Below are positions 34,931-43,128 of a stretch of 64,000 bases of DNA, in pieces. This stretch comes from Bradyrhizobium sp. CCBAU 53421 (GTDB lineage Bacteria; Pseudomonadota; Alphaproteobacteria; Rhizobiales; Xanthobacteraceae): positions 6,758,001 to 6,822,000 of the forward strand of contig NZ_CP030047.1 of assembly GCF_015291625.1 (NCBI RefSeq). Direction: 5' to 3'. The translations under genes and the position numbers were made by a program. Position 1 is the stretch's first letter. Each line of letters begins with the position of its first letter. The notes beneath the pieces were generated by a model. The model did not search any database. It was not told the DNA's origin and saw nothing but the letters and a program-made list of their open reading frames with translations.

Positions 34931-36694
34931 TCAGGCCGCGCTGGTGGAGAGGCGGCCCATCTCGCGCGCGACCAGGTCGCGGTAGGGACCCCTGCCCTTC
35001 ACGAGGATATCGGGCGGACCGTCCTCGACAATCCGGCCGCCCTGCAGCACGACCACGCGGTCGAAGCTGCGCAGCGTCGCGAGGCGGTGCGCGATCGCCA
35101 CCACCGTACGCCCGCGCATCAGGCGCGACAACGCCTCGCGGATCGCCTCCTCGGAGTCCGCATCGAGCGCCGCGGTGGCCTCGTCGAGCAGCAGGATCGG
35201 CGCATCCTTCAGGAAGGCGCGCGCGATCGCGATCCGCTGGCGCTGACCGCCGGAGACCTTGACGCCGCGATCGCCGACGATGGTGTTCATGCCCTCGGGC
35301 AGGCTTTCGATGAAGTCGCAGCGCGCCGCGATCGCTGCCCGCAGCACCTCGTCGTCGGTGGCGTCCGGCCGGCCGTAACGGATGTTCTCCAGGATCGAAC
35401 GGTGGAACAGCGAGATGTCCTGCGGCACCACCGAGATCGCCGCGCGCAGGCTGAGCTGGGTGACGCGGGAGATGTCCTGGCCGTCGACTGTGATGTTGCC
35501 CTGCTCGACGTCGTAGAAGCGCTGCAGAAGGGTAAACAGTGTTGACTTGCCGCCGCCGGACTGGCCGACCAGGCCGACCCGCTGACCGGGCTGGATGCGC
35601 AGGCTGAAGCGCTCGAACACCTGCAGGCCACCAGGATAGCGGAACGAGACATTGTTGAAGGCGATCGCGGCGCCGCTCTTCACCAGCACCTCGGCTTCCG
35701 GATGGTCCTTCAGCTCGTGCGGCTGCAACAGCGTTGCCAACGCCTCGGTAAGGCGGGCGACATGCTGGGTGACGTCGACCAGCGCGACGGCGAGATCGCG
35801 GGTGGCGCTGAGGATCGAGATGCCGAGCGTGCAGACCAGCACGACATCGCCGGTGGTGGCCTGGCCCTGCTGCCAGAGCGAGAGCGCCCAGGCCAGCATC
35901 GCGATCGTCAGAATGACCGTCACGGCGGCGTGAACGAGGCGGAGCTTTTCGAGGTAACGCAGGGAACGACCGCGCGCGACGAGTTCCCGATTGACGGTCG
36001 CGTCGAAGCGGTCGTGCTCGTAGCCGAGGCCGCAGAATGCGCGCACCAGCGGCAGGTTGTTGATAACGTCGACCATTTCGCCGTCCACGGCCGCGGCCCG
36101 GTTGGCGAAATCGTCATGCAGCGGCCTGCCGGCGGCGGCCATGCGGAACATCGCCACCACCATGGTTCCCGCGATCAGGATCAGCACAGCTGACATTGTC
36201 ACGCTGACGGTTCCAACCAGGGTGATCGCGGCGAAGGTCGCGATGCAAGGCGGCAACACGTTCCATACGAACATGTTCTCGACGGTGAAGACCGCGTTCG
36301 AGGTTGCGGTGATCCGGCTGGTCAGCATGCCCGGCAGCCGGTCCGTGAAATAGCTCGGCGCATGGCCGGTGAGATGGCGGAACATGTCGCGGCGCAGATC
36401 GCCGGTGACGCTGACAAAGGTGTAGCTCGCGGTCCAGCTCGCGATCCGCCACATGAGGTTGTCGGCTGCGATCAGCGACATGAGCAGAGCGAATGCCAGC
36501 CATACGCCATTCGCGGCCGACGGTCCGGCCGACAACGCGTCGACCAGATTCTTCACGCCATACTGCGTGCCTACCGAGCAGGCAACCGCCGCGACGACGG
36601 TCGACAAGATCACAGCATGCGACGGAAGCCGCCGGCGCAGATAGCGCAGCACAAAAGGAAAGGGACGGTGCGCGTATCCTGACAGATGGTCCAT
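34931..36694 (-). CDS. ABC exporter, fused permease-ATPase
   Basis: This 587-residue half-transporter has a six-TM domain (about 15-310) and a nucleotide-binding domain with Walker A GQSGGGKST, Q-loop VVPQDISLF, signature VSGGQRQRIAIARAF, Walker B ILLLDEATAALD and the His switch AHR. AGGA precedes the ATG at 36694; a TTG at 36706 is an alternative. It resembles MsbA/multidrug and cyclic-glucan (NdvA)-like exporters; with glucan genes on both sides, export of a saccharide is possible but unproven. Confidence 0.88.
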   Translation of the reverse strand: MDHLSGYAHRPFPFVLRYLRRRLPSHAVILSTVVAAVACSVGTQYGVKNLVDALSAGPSAANGVWLAFALLMSLIAADNLMWRIASWTASYTFVSVTGDLRRDMFRHLTGHAPSYFTDRLPGMLTSRITATSNAVFTVENMFVWNVLPPCIATFAAITLVGTVSVTMSAVLILIAGTMVVAMFRMAAAGRPLHDDFANRAAAVDGEMVDVINNLPLVRAFCGLGYEHDRFDATVNRELVARGRSLRYLEKLRLVHAAVTVILTIAMLAWALSLWQQGQATTGDVVLVCTLGISILSATRDLAVALVDVTQHVARLTEALATLLQPHELKDHPEAEVLVKSGAAIAFNNVSFRYPGGLQVFERFSLRIQPGQRVGLVGQSGGGKSTLFTLLQRFYDVEQGNITVDGQDISRVTQLSLRAAISVVPQDISLFHRSILENIRYGRPDATDDEVLRAAIAARCDFIESLPEGMNTIVGDRGVKVSGGQRQRIAIARAFLKDAPILLLDEATAALDADSEEAIREALSRLMRGRTVVAIAHRLATLRSFDRVVVLQGGRIVEDGPPDILVKGRGPYRDLVAREMGRLSTSAA

Positions 36695-37010
36695 GACGTC
36701 CTGCAAAAGCTGTTGAAGGTGAACGAGAAAATTTTAGTCGAAGCTCTCGTGCACGATGACGTGAAGGGCGGCGGTGGGATTCCTCGATGCCGCCATCACT
36801 GCGCAACAATTTTGCAACGCTGGCGTCGGCAAAAACGTGTTGGAGCGAGATGGCATCAGCAAGACCACAGTGTGATGGAAGAAAGAAGCGGGAATTCACA
36901 CACCCATAAGGAACCTCGCACGTGCGAGAACGTTCCCGTCTTCGGCATGTCAGTGCCATCACAGGGCTGAGGGGTCTGGTTCATCCACATTACAAACAGG
37001 AGACGGAGAA
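36695..37010. other. Divergent intergenic region: ABC exporter / glycosyltransferase
   Basis: These 316 bases hold the EcfG-type promoter at 36910-36934 for the glycosyltransferase and a purine-rich ribosome site (AGGAGACGGAG) just before 37011. The exporter promoter must also be here; I cannot pinpoint it. No small gene is evident. Confidence 0.6.
36910..36934 (+). promoter_or_regulatory. EcfG (general stress sigma factor) promoter
   Basis: GGAAC (36910-36914) and CGTT (36931-36934) are separated by exactly 16 bases, which is the consensus recognised by the PhyR-controlled ECF sigma factor EcfG in Bradyrhizobium and relatives. It lies 76 bases ahead of the glycosyltransferase start, a plausible distance. 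The spacer holds a CTCGCACGTGCGAG palindrome. Confidence 0.8.
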
Positions 37011-38078
37011 ATGCGCATCGCGCAGGTTGCCCCGCTGACGGAGGCTGTTCCCCCCAAGCTCTACGGCGGCACCGAACGGGTCGTGCACTGGCTGACCGAA
37101 GAACTTGTAACACTTGGACATGACGTGACGTTGTTCGCCAGTGGCGATTCACAGACCTCCGCGAAGCTCGATGCGACCTGGCCGAAGGCACTGCGGCTCG
37201 ACGGCTCCGTCCGCGACCCCAATGCGCTGCACATGGTGATGCTGGAGCGCGTGCGGCAGAAGGCCGACGATGACGAGTTCGACTTCCTGCACTGTCATCT
37301 CGACTATTATCCGTGGTCGCTGTTCGCGCGGCAGCCGACGCCGTTCGTGACCACGCTGCACGGACGGCTCGACCTGCCGGAGCATCAGCCGGTCTTCAAC
37401 ACCTTCTCCAGGATCCCGGTGATCTCGATCTCCAACGCGCAGCGGCGGCCGGTGCCGCAGGCACACTGGGTGCGCACCATCCATCACGGCCTGCCGGAGA
37501 ATCTGCTGACGCCGCAACCGGCCAAGCAGTCCTATCTCGCGGTGCTCGGACGCATCGCGCCGGAGAAGGGCGTCGATCGCGCGATCAAGATCGCGACCCG
37601 CTGCGGCATTCCGCTGAAGATCGCCGCCAAGGTCGATCGCGCCGACCAGGAATATTACGACGAGTTGATCAAGCCGCTGATCACCAACAATCCGCTGGTC
37701 GAGTTCATCGGCGAGATCAGCGACCGCGAGAAGCCGGACTTTCTCAGCGGCGCGATCGGGTTGCTGGTTCCAATCGACTGGCCCGAGCCGTTCGGCCTCG
37801 TGATGATCGAGGCGATGGCCTGCGGCACGCCCGTCATCGCCTACAACCGCGGCTCGGTGCCCGAGATCATCGAGGATGGCCTGACCGGCTTCATCGTCGA
37901 GGACGAGATCAGCGCGATCTCCTCGGTCGGCCGGCTTTCGACGCTCAACCGCGATGCGATCCGCAAGCAGTTCGAGACCCGCTTCACCGCACGCCGCATG
38001 GCGCTCGACTACCTCGCCGCCTATCGCAGCCTGATGGAAGCCAAGCCGCGCTTCAAGCTGGTGGCGAGCGCGGAATAG
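37011..38078 (+). CDS. GT4-family glycosyltransferase
   Basis: This 355-residue GT-B fold enzyme has N-terminal MRIAQVAPLTEAVPPKLYGG, acceptor-side HCHLDYYPW, and the donor-side EPFGLVMIEAMACGTPVIA with its E-x7-E motif. LGRIAPEKGVDRAI begins the nucleotide-sugar half. It probably builds a surface or storage saccharide, or a glycosylated osmolyte. The EcfG promoter upstream predicts induction under stress and in stationary phase. The gene is not followed by cotranscribed genes; the next one has its own 300-base leader. Confidence 0.9.
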   Translation: MRIAQVAPLTEAVPPKLYGGTERVVHWLTEELVTLGHDVTLFASGDSQTSAKLDATWPKALRLDGSVRDPNALHMVMLERVRQKADDDEFDFLHCHLDYYPWSLFARQPTPFVTTLHGRLDLPEHQPVFNTFSRIPVISISNAQRRPVPQAHWVRTIHHGLPENLLTPQPAKQSYLAVLGRIAPEKGVDRAIKIATRCGIPLKIAAKVDRADQEYYDELIKPLITNNPLVEFIGEISDREKPDFLSGAIGLLVPIDWPEPFGLVMIEAMACGTPVIAYNRGSVPEIIEDGLTGFIVEDEISAISSVGRLSTLNRDAIRKQFETRFTARRMALDYLAAYRSLMEAKPRFKLVASAE

Positions 38079-38379
38079 CCGTTGCAGCGGCCGATCGAAT
38101 GATCCGGCGGGCCGGCCGGCACTATCTGTGCCGATCCGTTGGGTCATTCGATTGTCAATAATGCCGTCGTATCCTACGGCAACTCCTACGCAGCGAAGCT
38201 GCTCACACGGGTGCGCCGCGCGATTGCTGCGACGCACCGTGGCAACGCGTGTCCCCATGAGCGCGGCCGATATCGCCTTTGCGATTGGCGAATTACGTGC
38301 TCTTATGCGCCCCGCTTGAGCAAAAAATAATAAGCGCGCGGACGGAGCAACCGTGCCGCGGCCGCACAGGGGGAACGCC
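38079..38379. other. Upstream region of the branched-chain amino acid-type ABC operon
   Basis: These 301 bases hold no recognisable gene or strong motif. A short run GAGCAAAAAATAATAAGC near 38320 is AT-rich and may be part of the operon promoter. Confidence 0.4.
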
Positions 38380-39633
38380 ATGACAGGGGACCGGAAGCCG
38401 TCGGCCATTAATAATGCCCCGCCAACCAAAGCCTCGTGGAGGAGGCTGACCCGCCGTAAATTCCTGGCCAAGACCGGCGGCGCGCTCGCGGCCAGCGCAT
38501 TCGGCGCCGTCCCAATGCGCGGCTGGGCCGCCGACCCGATCAATATCGGCGCGCTCTATCCGAGCACGGGCAGCATGGCGCAGATCGGCATCGGCTGCGT
38601 TGCAGCGGCGAAGCTCGCGGTCGACATGGTCAACGAAGCCGGCGGCATCAAGTCGCTCGGCGGCGCCAAGCTCAACCTGATCGTCTCCGACGTGCAGAGC
38701 GACACCACGGTGACGCGCACCGAGACCGATCGTCTCATCACCGGCAACAAGCTGTCGGCGATCCATGGCTGCTACGCCAGCGCGCTGACCCTGATCGCAA
38801 GCGAGGTCTGCGAGCGCGCCCGGGTTCCGATCATCACCGGATCGAGCTCCGACCAGCTCAACAAGGGACGCAGCTACACGTTCACGCCGTTCGCGCGCGC
38901 CTCGCAATTCGCCAAGGCGCAATTGCAGATGGCCAAGCTGGTCAGCGAGCAGGCCAAGATCGCCGTCATCTTCGAGAACACCGCGTTCGGCACCTCGACC
39001 TCGAACGGGCTGAAGGAGCTGGCGCCCAGCGAAGGCGTCGAGATCGTGATGTTCGAGCCCTACTCGGCCGGTTTCACCGATGCCAGCCCGCTGATCAACA
39101 AGGTCAAGGCGTCCGGCGCCAACACGCTGTTCTCGCTGTCGTATCTCAACGACCTGATCCTGATCGTGCGCACCGTGAAGCAGGTCGGCCTCGACATCGC
39201 GATCAATGGCGGCTCGGGCGGCTTCGTGATGCCGGATTTCTACAAGAATGTCGGCAAGGCGGCCGAGGGCCTGCAGGGGGTCGCGCACTGGAACCACGAC
39301 GTCAACGAGGATGCGCAGAAGGTCAACGCCGAATTCAAGAAGCGCACCGGCGAGTTCGCGTTCGAATATGCCGGCGGCCTGGTCGCGCAGACCTTCATGC
39401 TGGCCGACGCGCTGGAGCGCGCCGCCTCCGCCGATCCGAAGAAGGTGCGCGAAGCGCTGTCGACGCTCGACGTCTCCTCGGGCTTTGCTGCGATGGCGCC
39501 CGGCGGCAAGGTGAAGTTTGGCTCCGACGGCAAGAACGTCTATGGCCGTCCGGTCGGCGTGCAGTGGCAGAATGCCGACCTCGCCAGTATCTTCCCCAAG
39601 GAAGACGCCCGCGCCCCGCTGATGAAGACCTGA
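38380..39633 (+). CDS. Branched-chain amino acid-type ABC substrate-binding protein (Tat-exported)
   Basis: This 417-residue periplasmic-binding protein of the LivJ/LivK (Leu/Ile/Val-binding) family begins the operon. A twin-arginine signal is visible (LTRRKFLAKTGGALAASAFG). The mature domain starts at about ADPINIGALYPSTGSMAQIG and has VIFENTAFGTSTSNGLKEL and FEYAGGLVAQTFMLADALE. The ATG at 38380 has GGGGGAAC just ahead. Members of this family carry amino acids, amides, urea or aromatic acids; the substrate is undecided. Permease and ATPase genes follow directly. Confidence 0.9.
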   Translation: MTGDRKPSAINNAPPTKASWRRLTRRKFLAKTGGALAASAFGAVPMRGWAADPINIGALYPSTGSMAQIGIGCVAAAKLAVDMVNEAGGIKSLGGAKLNLIVSDVQSDTTVTRTETDRLITGNKLSAIHGCYASALTLIASEVCERARVPIITGSSSDQLNKGRSYTFTPFARASQFAKAQLQMAKLVSEQAKIAVIFENTAFGTSTSNGLKELAPSEGVEIVMFEPYSAGFTDASPLINKVKASGANTLFSLSYLNDLILIVRTVKQVGLDIAINGGSGGFVMPDFYKNVGKAAEGLQGVAHWNHDVNEDAQKVNAEFKKRTGEFAFEYAGGLVAQTFMLADALERAASADPKKVREALSTLDVSSGFAAMAPGGKVKFGSDGKNVYGRPVGVQWQNADLASIFPKEDARAPLMKT

Positions 39634-39649
39634 ACCACGGTCGCATCGC

Positions 39650-40519
39650 ATGTGGGAGACACTGGCCCAGGCTGTGATCAACGGCCTGCTCATCGGCGGC
39701 ATCTACGCGCTGGTCAGCATCGGCGTCACGCTGATCTTCGGCGTGGTCAAGATCGTCAATTTCGCCCAGGGCGAGTTCGTGATGATCGGGATGTATATCT
39801 CGTTCTTCCTCGCCACCCAGTTCGGCATCGATCCGCTGGTCTCGCTGGTGGTCTCGATGCCGGTACTGTTCCTCGCCGGTGTCCTGATCCAGCACTTCCT
39901 GATCCGCAGGGTGCTGGGGCCGAACGACATGCCGCAGATCTTCCTGACCTTCGCGCTGTCGCTATTGCTGCTCAATCTCTCGCTGATGCTGTTCAGCGCC
40001 AACTACCGCACGGTCCACACGTCCTATTCGGATGAAGCGTGGCACATCGGCGGGCTGTACATTCCAGTGGCAAAACTGATCGCGTTTGCGGTCGCGATGG
40101 CGCTCAGCGGGCTGCTCTGGGTCTTCCTGCACACCACCGATCTCGGCCGCGCCATGCGCGCGGCGTCGCAGAACCGCGATGTGGCGATGCTGATGGGGAT
40201 CAATCCCAACCGCGTGTTCGCGGTCGCGTTCGGCACCGCACTGGCGCTTGCCGGTGCCGCCGGCTCGCTCTTGATGCCGTTCTATTCGGCCTATCCATTC
40301 GTCGGCCAGGTGTTCGTGCTGATGGCGTTCGTCGCGGTCGTGATGGGCACGCTCGGCAATGTGATGGGCGCGCTGGTCGCGAGCCTGATGATGGGCGTCG
40401 CGGAATCACTCGGTATCCAGTTCGTCGGCGCGGACTCCGGCCTGATCGTGGTGTTCGCGCTGCTGCTGCTGACGCTTGCCTTCAGGCCGAGCGGGCTCGG
40501 CGCCAGGAGGGGCCGGTGA
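39650..40519 (+). CDS. livH: Branched-chain amino acid-type ABC permease LivH
   Basis: This 289-residue membrane permease has GLLIGGIYALVSIGVTLIFGVVKIVNFAQG at its N-terminus, the LivH hallmark, and AMRAASQNRDVAMLMGINPNRVFAVAF for ATPase contact. It starts 16 bases after the binding protein gene and overlaps LivM by TGATG. Confidence 0.92.
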   Translation: MWETLAQAVINGLLIGGIYALVSIGVTLIFGVVKIVNFAQGEFVMIGMYISFFLATQFGIDPLVSLVVSMPVLFLAGVLIQHFLIRRVLGPNDMPQIFLTFALSLLLLNLSLMLFSANYRTVHTSYSDEAWHIGGLYIPVAKLIAFAVAMALSGLLWVFLHTTDLGRAMRAASQNRDVAMLMGINPNRVFAVAFGTALALAGAAGSLLMPFYSAYPFVGQVFVLMAFVAVVMGTLGNVMGALVASLMMGVAESLGIQFVGADSGLIVVFALLLLTLAFRPSGLGARRGR

Positions 40520-41505
40520 TGCAGACCTCCGGCAACATGAAATGGCTGTGGCTCGCGATCGGGGCCGTCGTGATGCTGGCCCTGCCCCAGCTCGTCACCT
40601 CGTCGTTCGCGATCGACATCTTCATCCGCATCCTGCTGTTCTCCTTCATCGGCGTCGCCTGGAACCTGATGGGCGGCTATGCCAAGCAGCTGTCGCTTGG
40701 GCACGCCGCCTATTTCGGGCTCGGCGCCTACACCTCGACCATCATGCAGGTGAACTACGGCATCTCGCCCTGGATCGGGATGATCGCGGGCGGCGTGGTG
40801 GCGATGCTGGCGAGCCTGCCGATCGGCTGGCTGTGCTTCCGCCTGCGTGGGCCCTATTTCACCATCGCCACCATCGCGACCGCCCAGGTGCTGATGCTGA
40901 TCTTCCTCAAATTCCGCGACTTCGCCTGGGGCGCCGAAGGCACCACGATCCCGAACCTCGGCAGCGCGCCGCTGATGATGCAGTTCGAGGAGAAGTCGTC
41001 CTATTACTACGTCGTGCTCGGCCTGCTCGTCGTCGGCCTCTGGATCACCCACAAGATCGAGACATCCCGGATCGGATATTACCTCGTTGCGATCGGCGAG
41101 GACGAGGACGCTGCCGAGGCGATCGGCGTCAACGCGCCGAAGGTCAAGCGCGACATCTATATGATCAGCGCGTTCCTGACCGCGCTCGCCGGTACCTTCT
41201 ACACCCAGTACATCTACTTCATCGATCCTGCGACCGCGTTCAGCTTCAACGTCTCGATCGAGGCGGCGCTGGTGTCGATCGTCGGCGGCATCGGCACGCT
41301 GTGGGGGCCGGTGATCGGCACCGTGCTGCTGGAGACCACCTCGGCGCTGCTGCAAAGCTGGCTCGGCAGTTCGGTCGGTGGCATCCAGCTCACCGTCTAC
41401 AGCCTGATCCTGATGGCGGTGATCCTGTGGCGGCCGACCGGGCTGATCGGGTTCGCGACCGATATCTATCACCGCACCATCCGGCGCAAGCCGGCGCGCG
41501 CCTGA
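40519..41505 (+). CDS. livM: Branched-chain amino acid-type ABC permease LivM
   Basis: This 328-residue permease has WNLMGGYAKQLSLGHAAYFGLGAYTS and GYYLVAIGEDEDAAEAIGVNAPKVKRDIYMISAF, both typical of LivM. The ATG at 40519 overlaps the livH stop; the frame is open to 40039 but that part only shadows livH. About eight to ten hydrophobic segments are present. Confidence 0.92.
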   Translation: MQTSGNMKWLWLAIGAVVMLALPQLVTSSFAIDIFIRILLFSFIGVAWNLMGGYAKQLSLGHAAYFGLGAYTSTIMQVNYGISPWIGMIAGGVVAMLASLPIGWLCFRLRGPYFTIATIATAQVLMLIFLKFRDFAWGAEGTTIPNLGSAPLMMQFEEKSSYYYVVLGLLVVGLWITHKIETSRIGYYLVAIGEDEDAAEAIGVNAPKVKRDIYMISAFLTALAGTFYTQYIYFIDPATAFSFNVSIEAALVSIVGGIGTLWGPVIGTVLLETTSALLQSWLGSSVGGIQLTVYSLILMAVILWRPTGLIGFATDIYHRTIRRKPARA

Positions 41506-41515
41506 GGTCACGGCG

Positions 41516-42265
41516 ATGGCAGAAGCACTGGTCATCAAGGGTCTCAGCAAGCGCTTCGGCGGCCTGCGCGCGGTGCAGGACGTCAGCTTCACGGTGCAGG
41601 AGAACGAGACGGTCGCGCTGATCGGGCCGAACGGCGCCGGCAAGACCACGAGCTTTCATTTGATCACGGGATTTCACCGGCCGGACTCCGGTTCGGTGCG
41701 CGCCTTCGGTCACGAGGTCGTGGGGCTCAAGCCGCACGACGTCTGCGCGCTCGGCATGGCGCGCACCTTCCAGGTGGCAAAGCCGTTCGGCGCGATGACG
41801 GTGCTCGACAATGTGATGATCGGCGCCTTCCTGCGCGACCGCCACGTCGCCGCCGCCCGCGACAAGGCGCGCGACGCGATCGAGTTCGTCGGCCTCGGCG
41901 CCAGGGAGCAGACCCCCGCGAAGGACCTCACCACCATCGACCAACGCCGGCTGGAGATGGCGCGCGCGCTGGCGACGCAACCCAAGATCCTGCTGCTCGA
42001 CGAGGTGATGGCCGGCCTCAACCCGGCCGAGATCGACCAGGCGGTGGCGTTGGTGAAGAAACTCTCGGCCAGCGGCCTGACCATCGTGATCGTCGAGCAC
42101 GTGATGCGCGCGATCATGGCGGTGGCCCGTCACATCGTGGTGCTCGACCACGGCCAGAAGATAGCCGAGGGCGCCCCGAAGGAGATCGTGGAGAATCCGG
42201 AAGTGATCCGCGCCTATCTCGGCTCCTACGTGCATCCGCCGGCGCCAGGGGACGCCCATGCTTGA
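41516..42265 (+). CDS. livG: Branched-chain amino acid-type ABC ATPase LivG
   Basis: This 249-residue ATPase has Walker A GPNGAGKTT, the FQVAKPF family stretch, the degenerate signature LTTIDQRRLEMARAL and Walker B ILLLDEVMAGLNPAE. The usual LSxGxQ signature reads LTTIDQ here, a variant seen in some family members. It overlaps livF by 8 bases. Confidence 0.92.
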   Translation: MAEALVIKGLSKRFGGLRAVQDVSFTVQENETVALIGPNGAGKTTSFHLITGFHRPDSGSVRAFGHEVVGLKPHDVCALGMARTFQVAKPFGAMTVLDNVMIGAFLRDRHVAAARDKARDAIEFVGLGAREQTPAKDLTTIDQRRLEMARALATQPKILLLDEVMAGLNPAEIDQAVALVKKLSASGLTIVIVEHVMRAIMAVARHIVVLDHGQKIAEGAPKEIVENPEVIRAYLGSYVHPPAPGDAHA

Positions 42266-42962
42266 GCTCTCCCGTGTCAGCGCCAGCTACGGCTCGGTCC
42301 CCGCCATCACCGATGTCAGCATCTCCATCGGCGAGGGCGAAGCCGTCGGCCTGCTGGGCGCCAACGGCGCCGGCAAGAGCACGACGCTGCGCGCCGTCTC
42401 CGGCCTCGTCAAGCTGTTCGCCGGCAAGGTCACCTTCGACGGCGTCGATCTCGCGACGCTGCCGCCCTACCGGATCCCCGAACTCGGCATCGCACACGTC
42501 CCGGAAGGCCGCCAGGTGTTCCCGGAGATGACGGTGCAGGAGAATCTCGAGATCGGCGCCTATACGCCGAAGGCCAAGGCCGATCGCGCGCGCACGATGG
42601 AGCTCGTCTACAGCATCTTCCCGCGGCTCGCCGACCGCAGGAAACAGCTCGCCGGCACCATGAGCGGCGGCGAACAGCAGATGGTCGCGGTCGGCCGCGG
42701 ATTGATGCTTAAGCCCCGCCTGCTGATGCTGGACGAGCCGTCGCTCGGCCTCGCCCCCGTGATGACCGACGTCACCTTCGAGAAGATCGGCGAGATCCAC
42801 AAGATGGGCACCGCGATCCTGCTGGTCGAGCAGAATGTCAGCCGCGCGCTGTCGCTGGTGCAGCGCGCCTATGTGCTGGAGAGCGGCAACGTGATCATGC
42901 AGGGCTCGAGCGCGGAGCTCGCGGGCAACAAACAGGTGCAGGCGGCGTATCTCGGGATATGA
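42258..42962 (+). CDS. livF: Branched-chain amino acid-type ABC ATPase LivF
   Basis: This 234-residue ATPase has Walker A GANGAGKST, GIAHVPEGRQVFPEMTVQENLEIGA, signature MSGGEQQMVAVGRGL and Walker B LLMLDEPSLGLAP. It is the last gene of the operon and is followed by a palindromic repeat. Confidence 0.92.
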   Translation: MLELSRVSASYGSVPAITDVSISIGEGEAVGLLGANGAGKSTTLRAVSGLVKLFAGKVTFDGVDLATLPPYRIPELGIAHVPEGRQVFPEMTVQENLEIGAYTPKAKADRARTMELVYSIFPRLADRRKQLAGTMSGGEQQMVAVGRGLMLKPRLLMLDEPSLGLAPVMTDVTFEKIGEIHKMGTAILLVEQNVSRALSLVQRAYVLESGNVIMQGSSAELAGNKQVQAAYLGI

Positions 42963-42976
42963 GCGCGCCTTATCAA

Positions 42977-43107
42977 CCCGTCATCCTGAGGTGCGAGCCT
43001 TGCGGCGCAATTGCGCCGCTGGGCGAGCCTCGAAGGATGAATCGGCCACCGGCCGGGCCGTCGACCCTTCGAGACGCGCGCAAGAGCGCGCTCCTCAGGG
43101 TGACGGG
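42977..43107. repeat. Long palindromic intergenic repeat (family C)
   Basis: The outer arms CCCGTCATCCTGAG (42977-42990) and CTCAGGGTGACGGG (43094-43107) pair with one mismatch. Inner palindromes (GGCGCAATTGCGCC and GCGCGCAAGAGCGCGC-type) make a cruciform-like fold. This matches the CGTCATCCTGAGG...CCTCAGGGTGACG repeat frequent in Bradyrhizobium. It lies between two convergent genes and could also stop transcription. Confidence 0.85.
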
Positions 43108-43128
43108 TATAGTTCTTGGTGTGCGGCC

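Noticed and set aside
40039..40518. Upstream extension of the LivM frame
   Set aside because: It lies inside livH in another frame; the ATG at 40519 overlapping the livH stop is the natural start.
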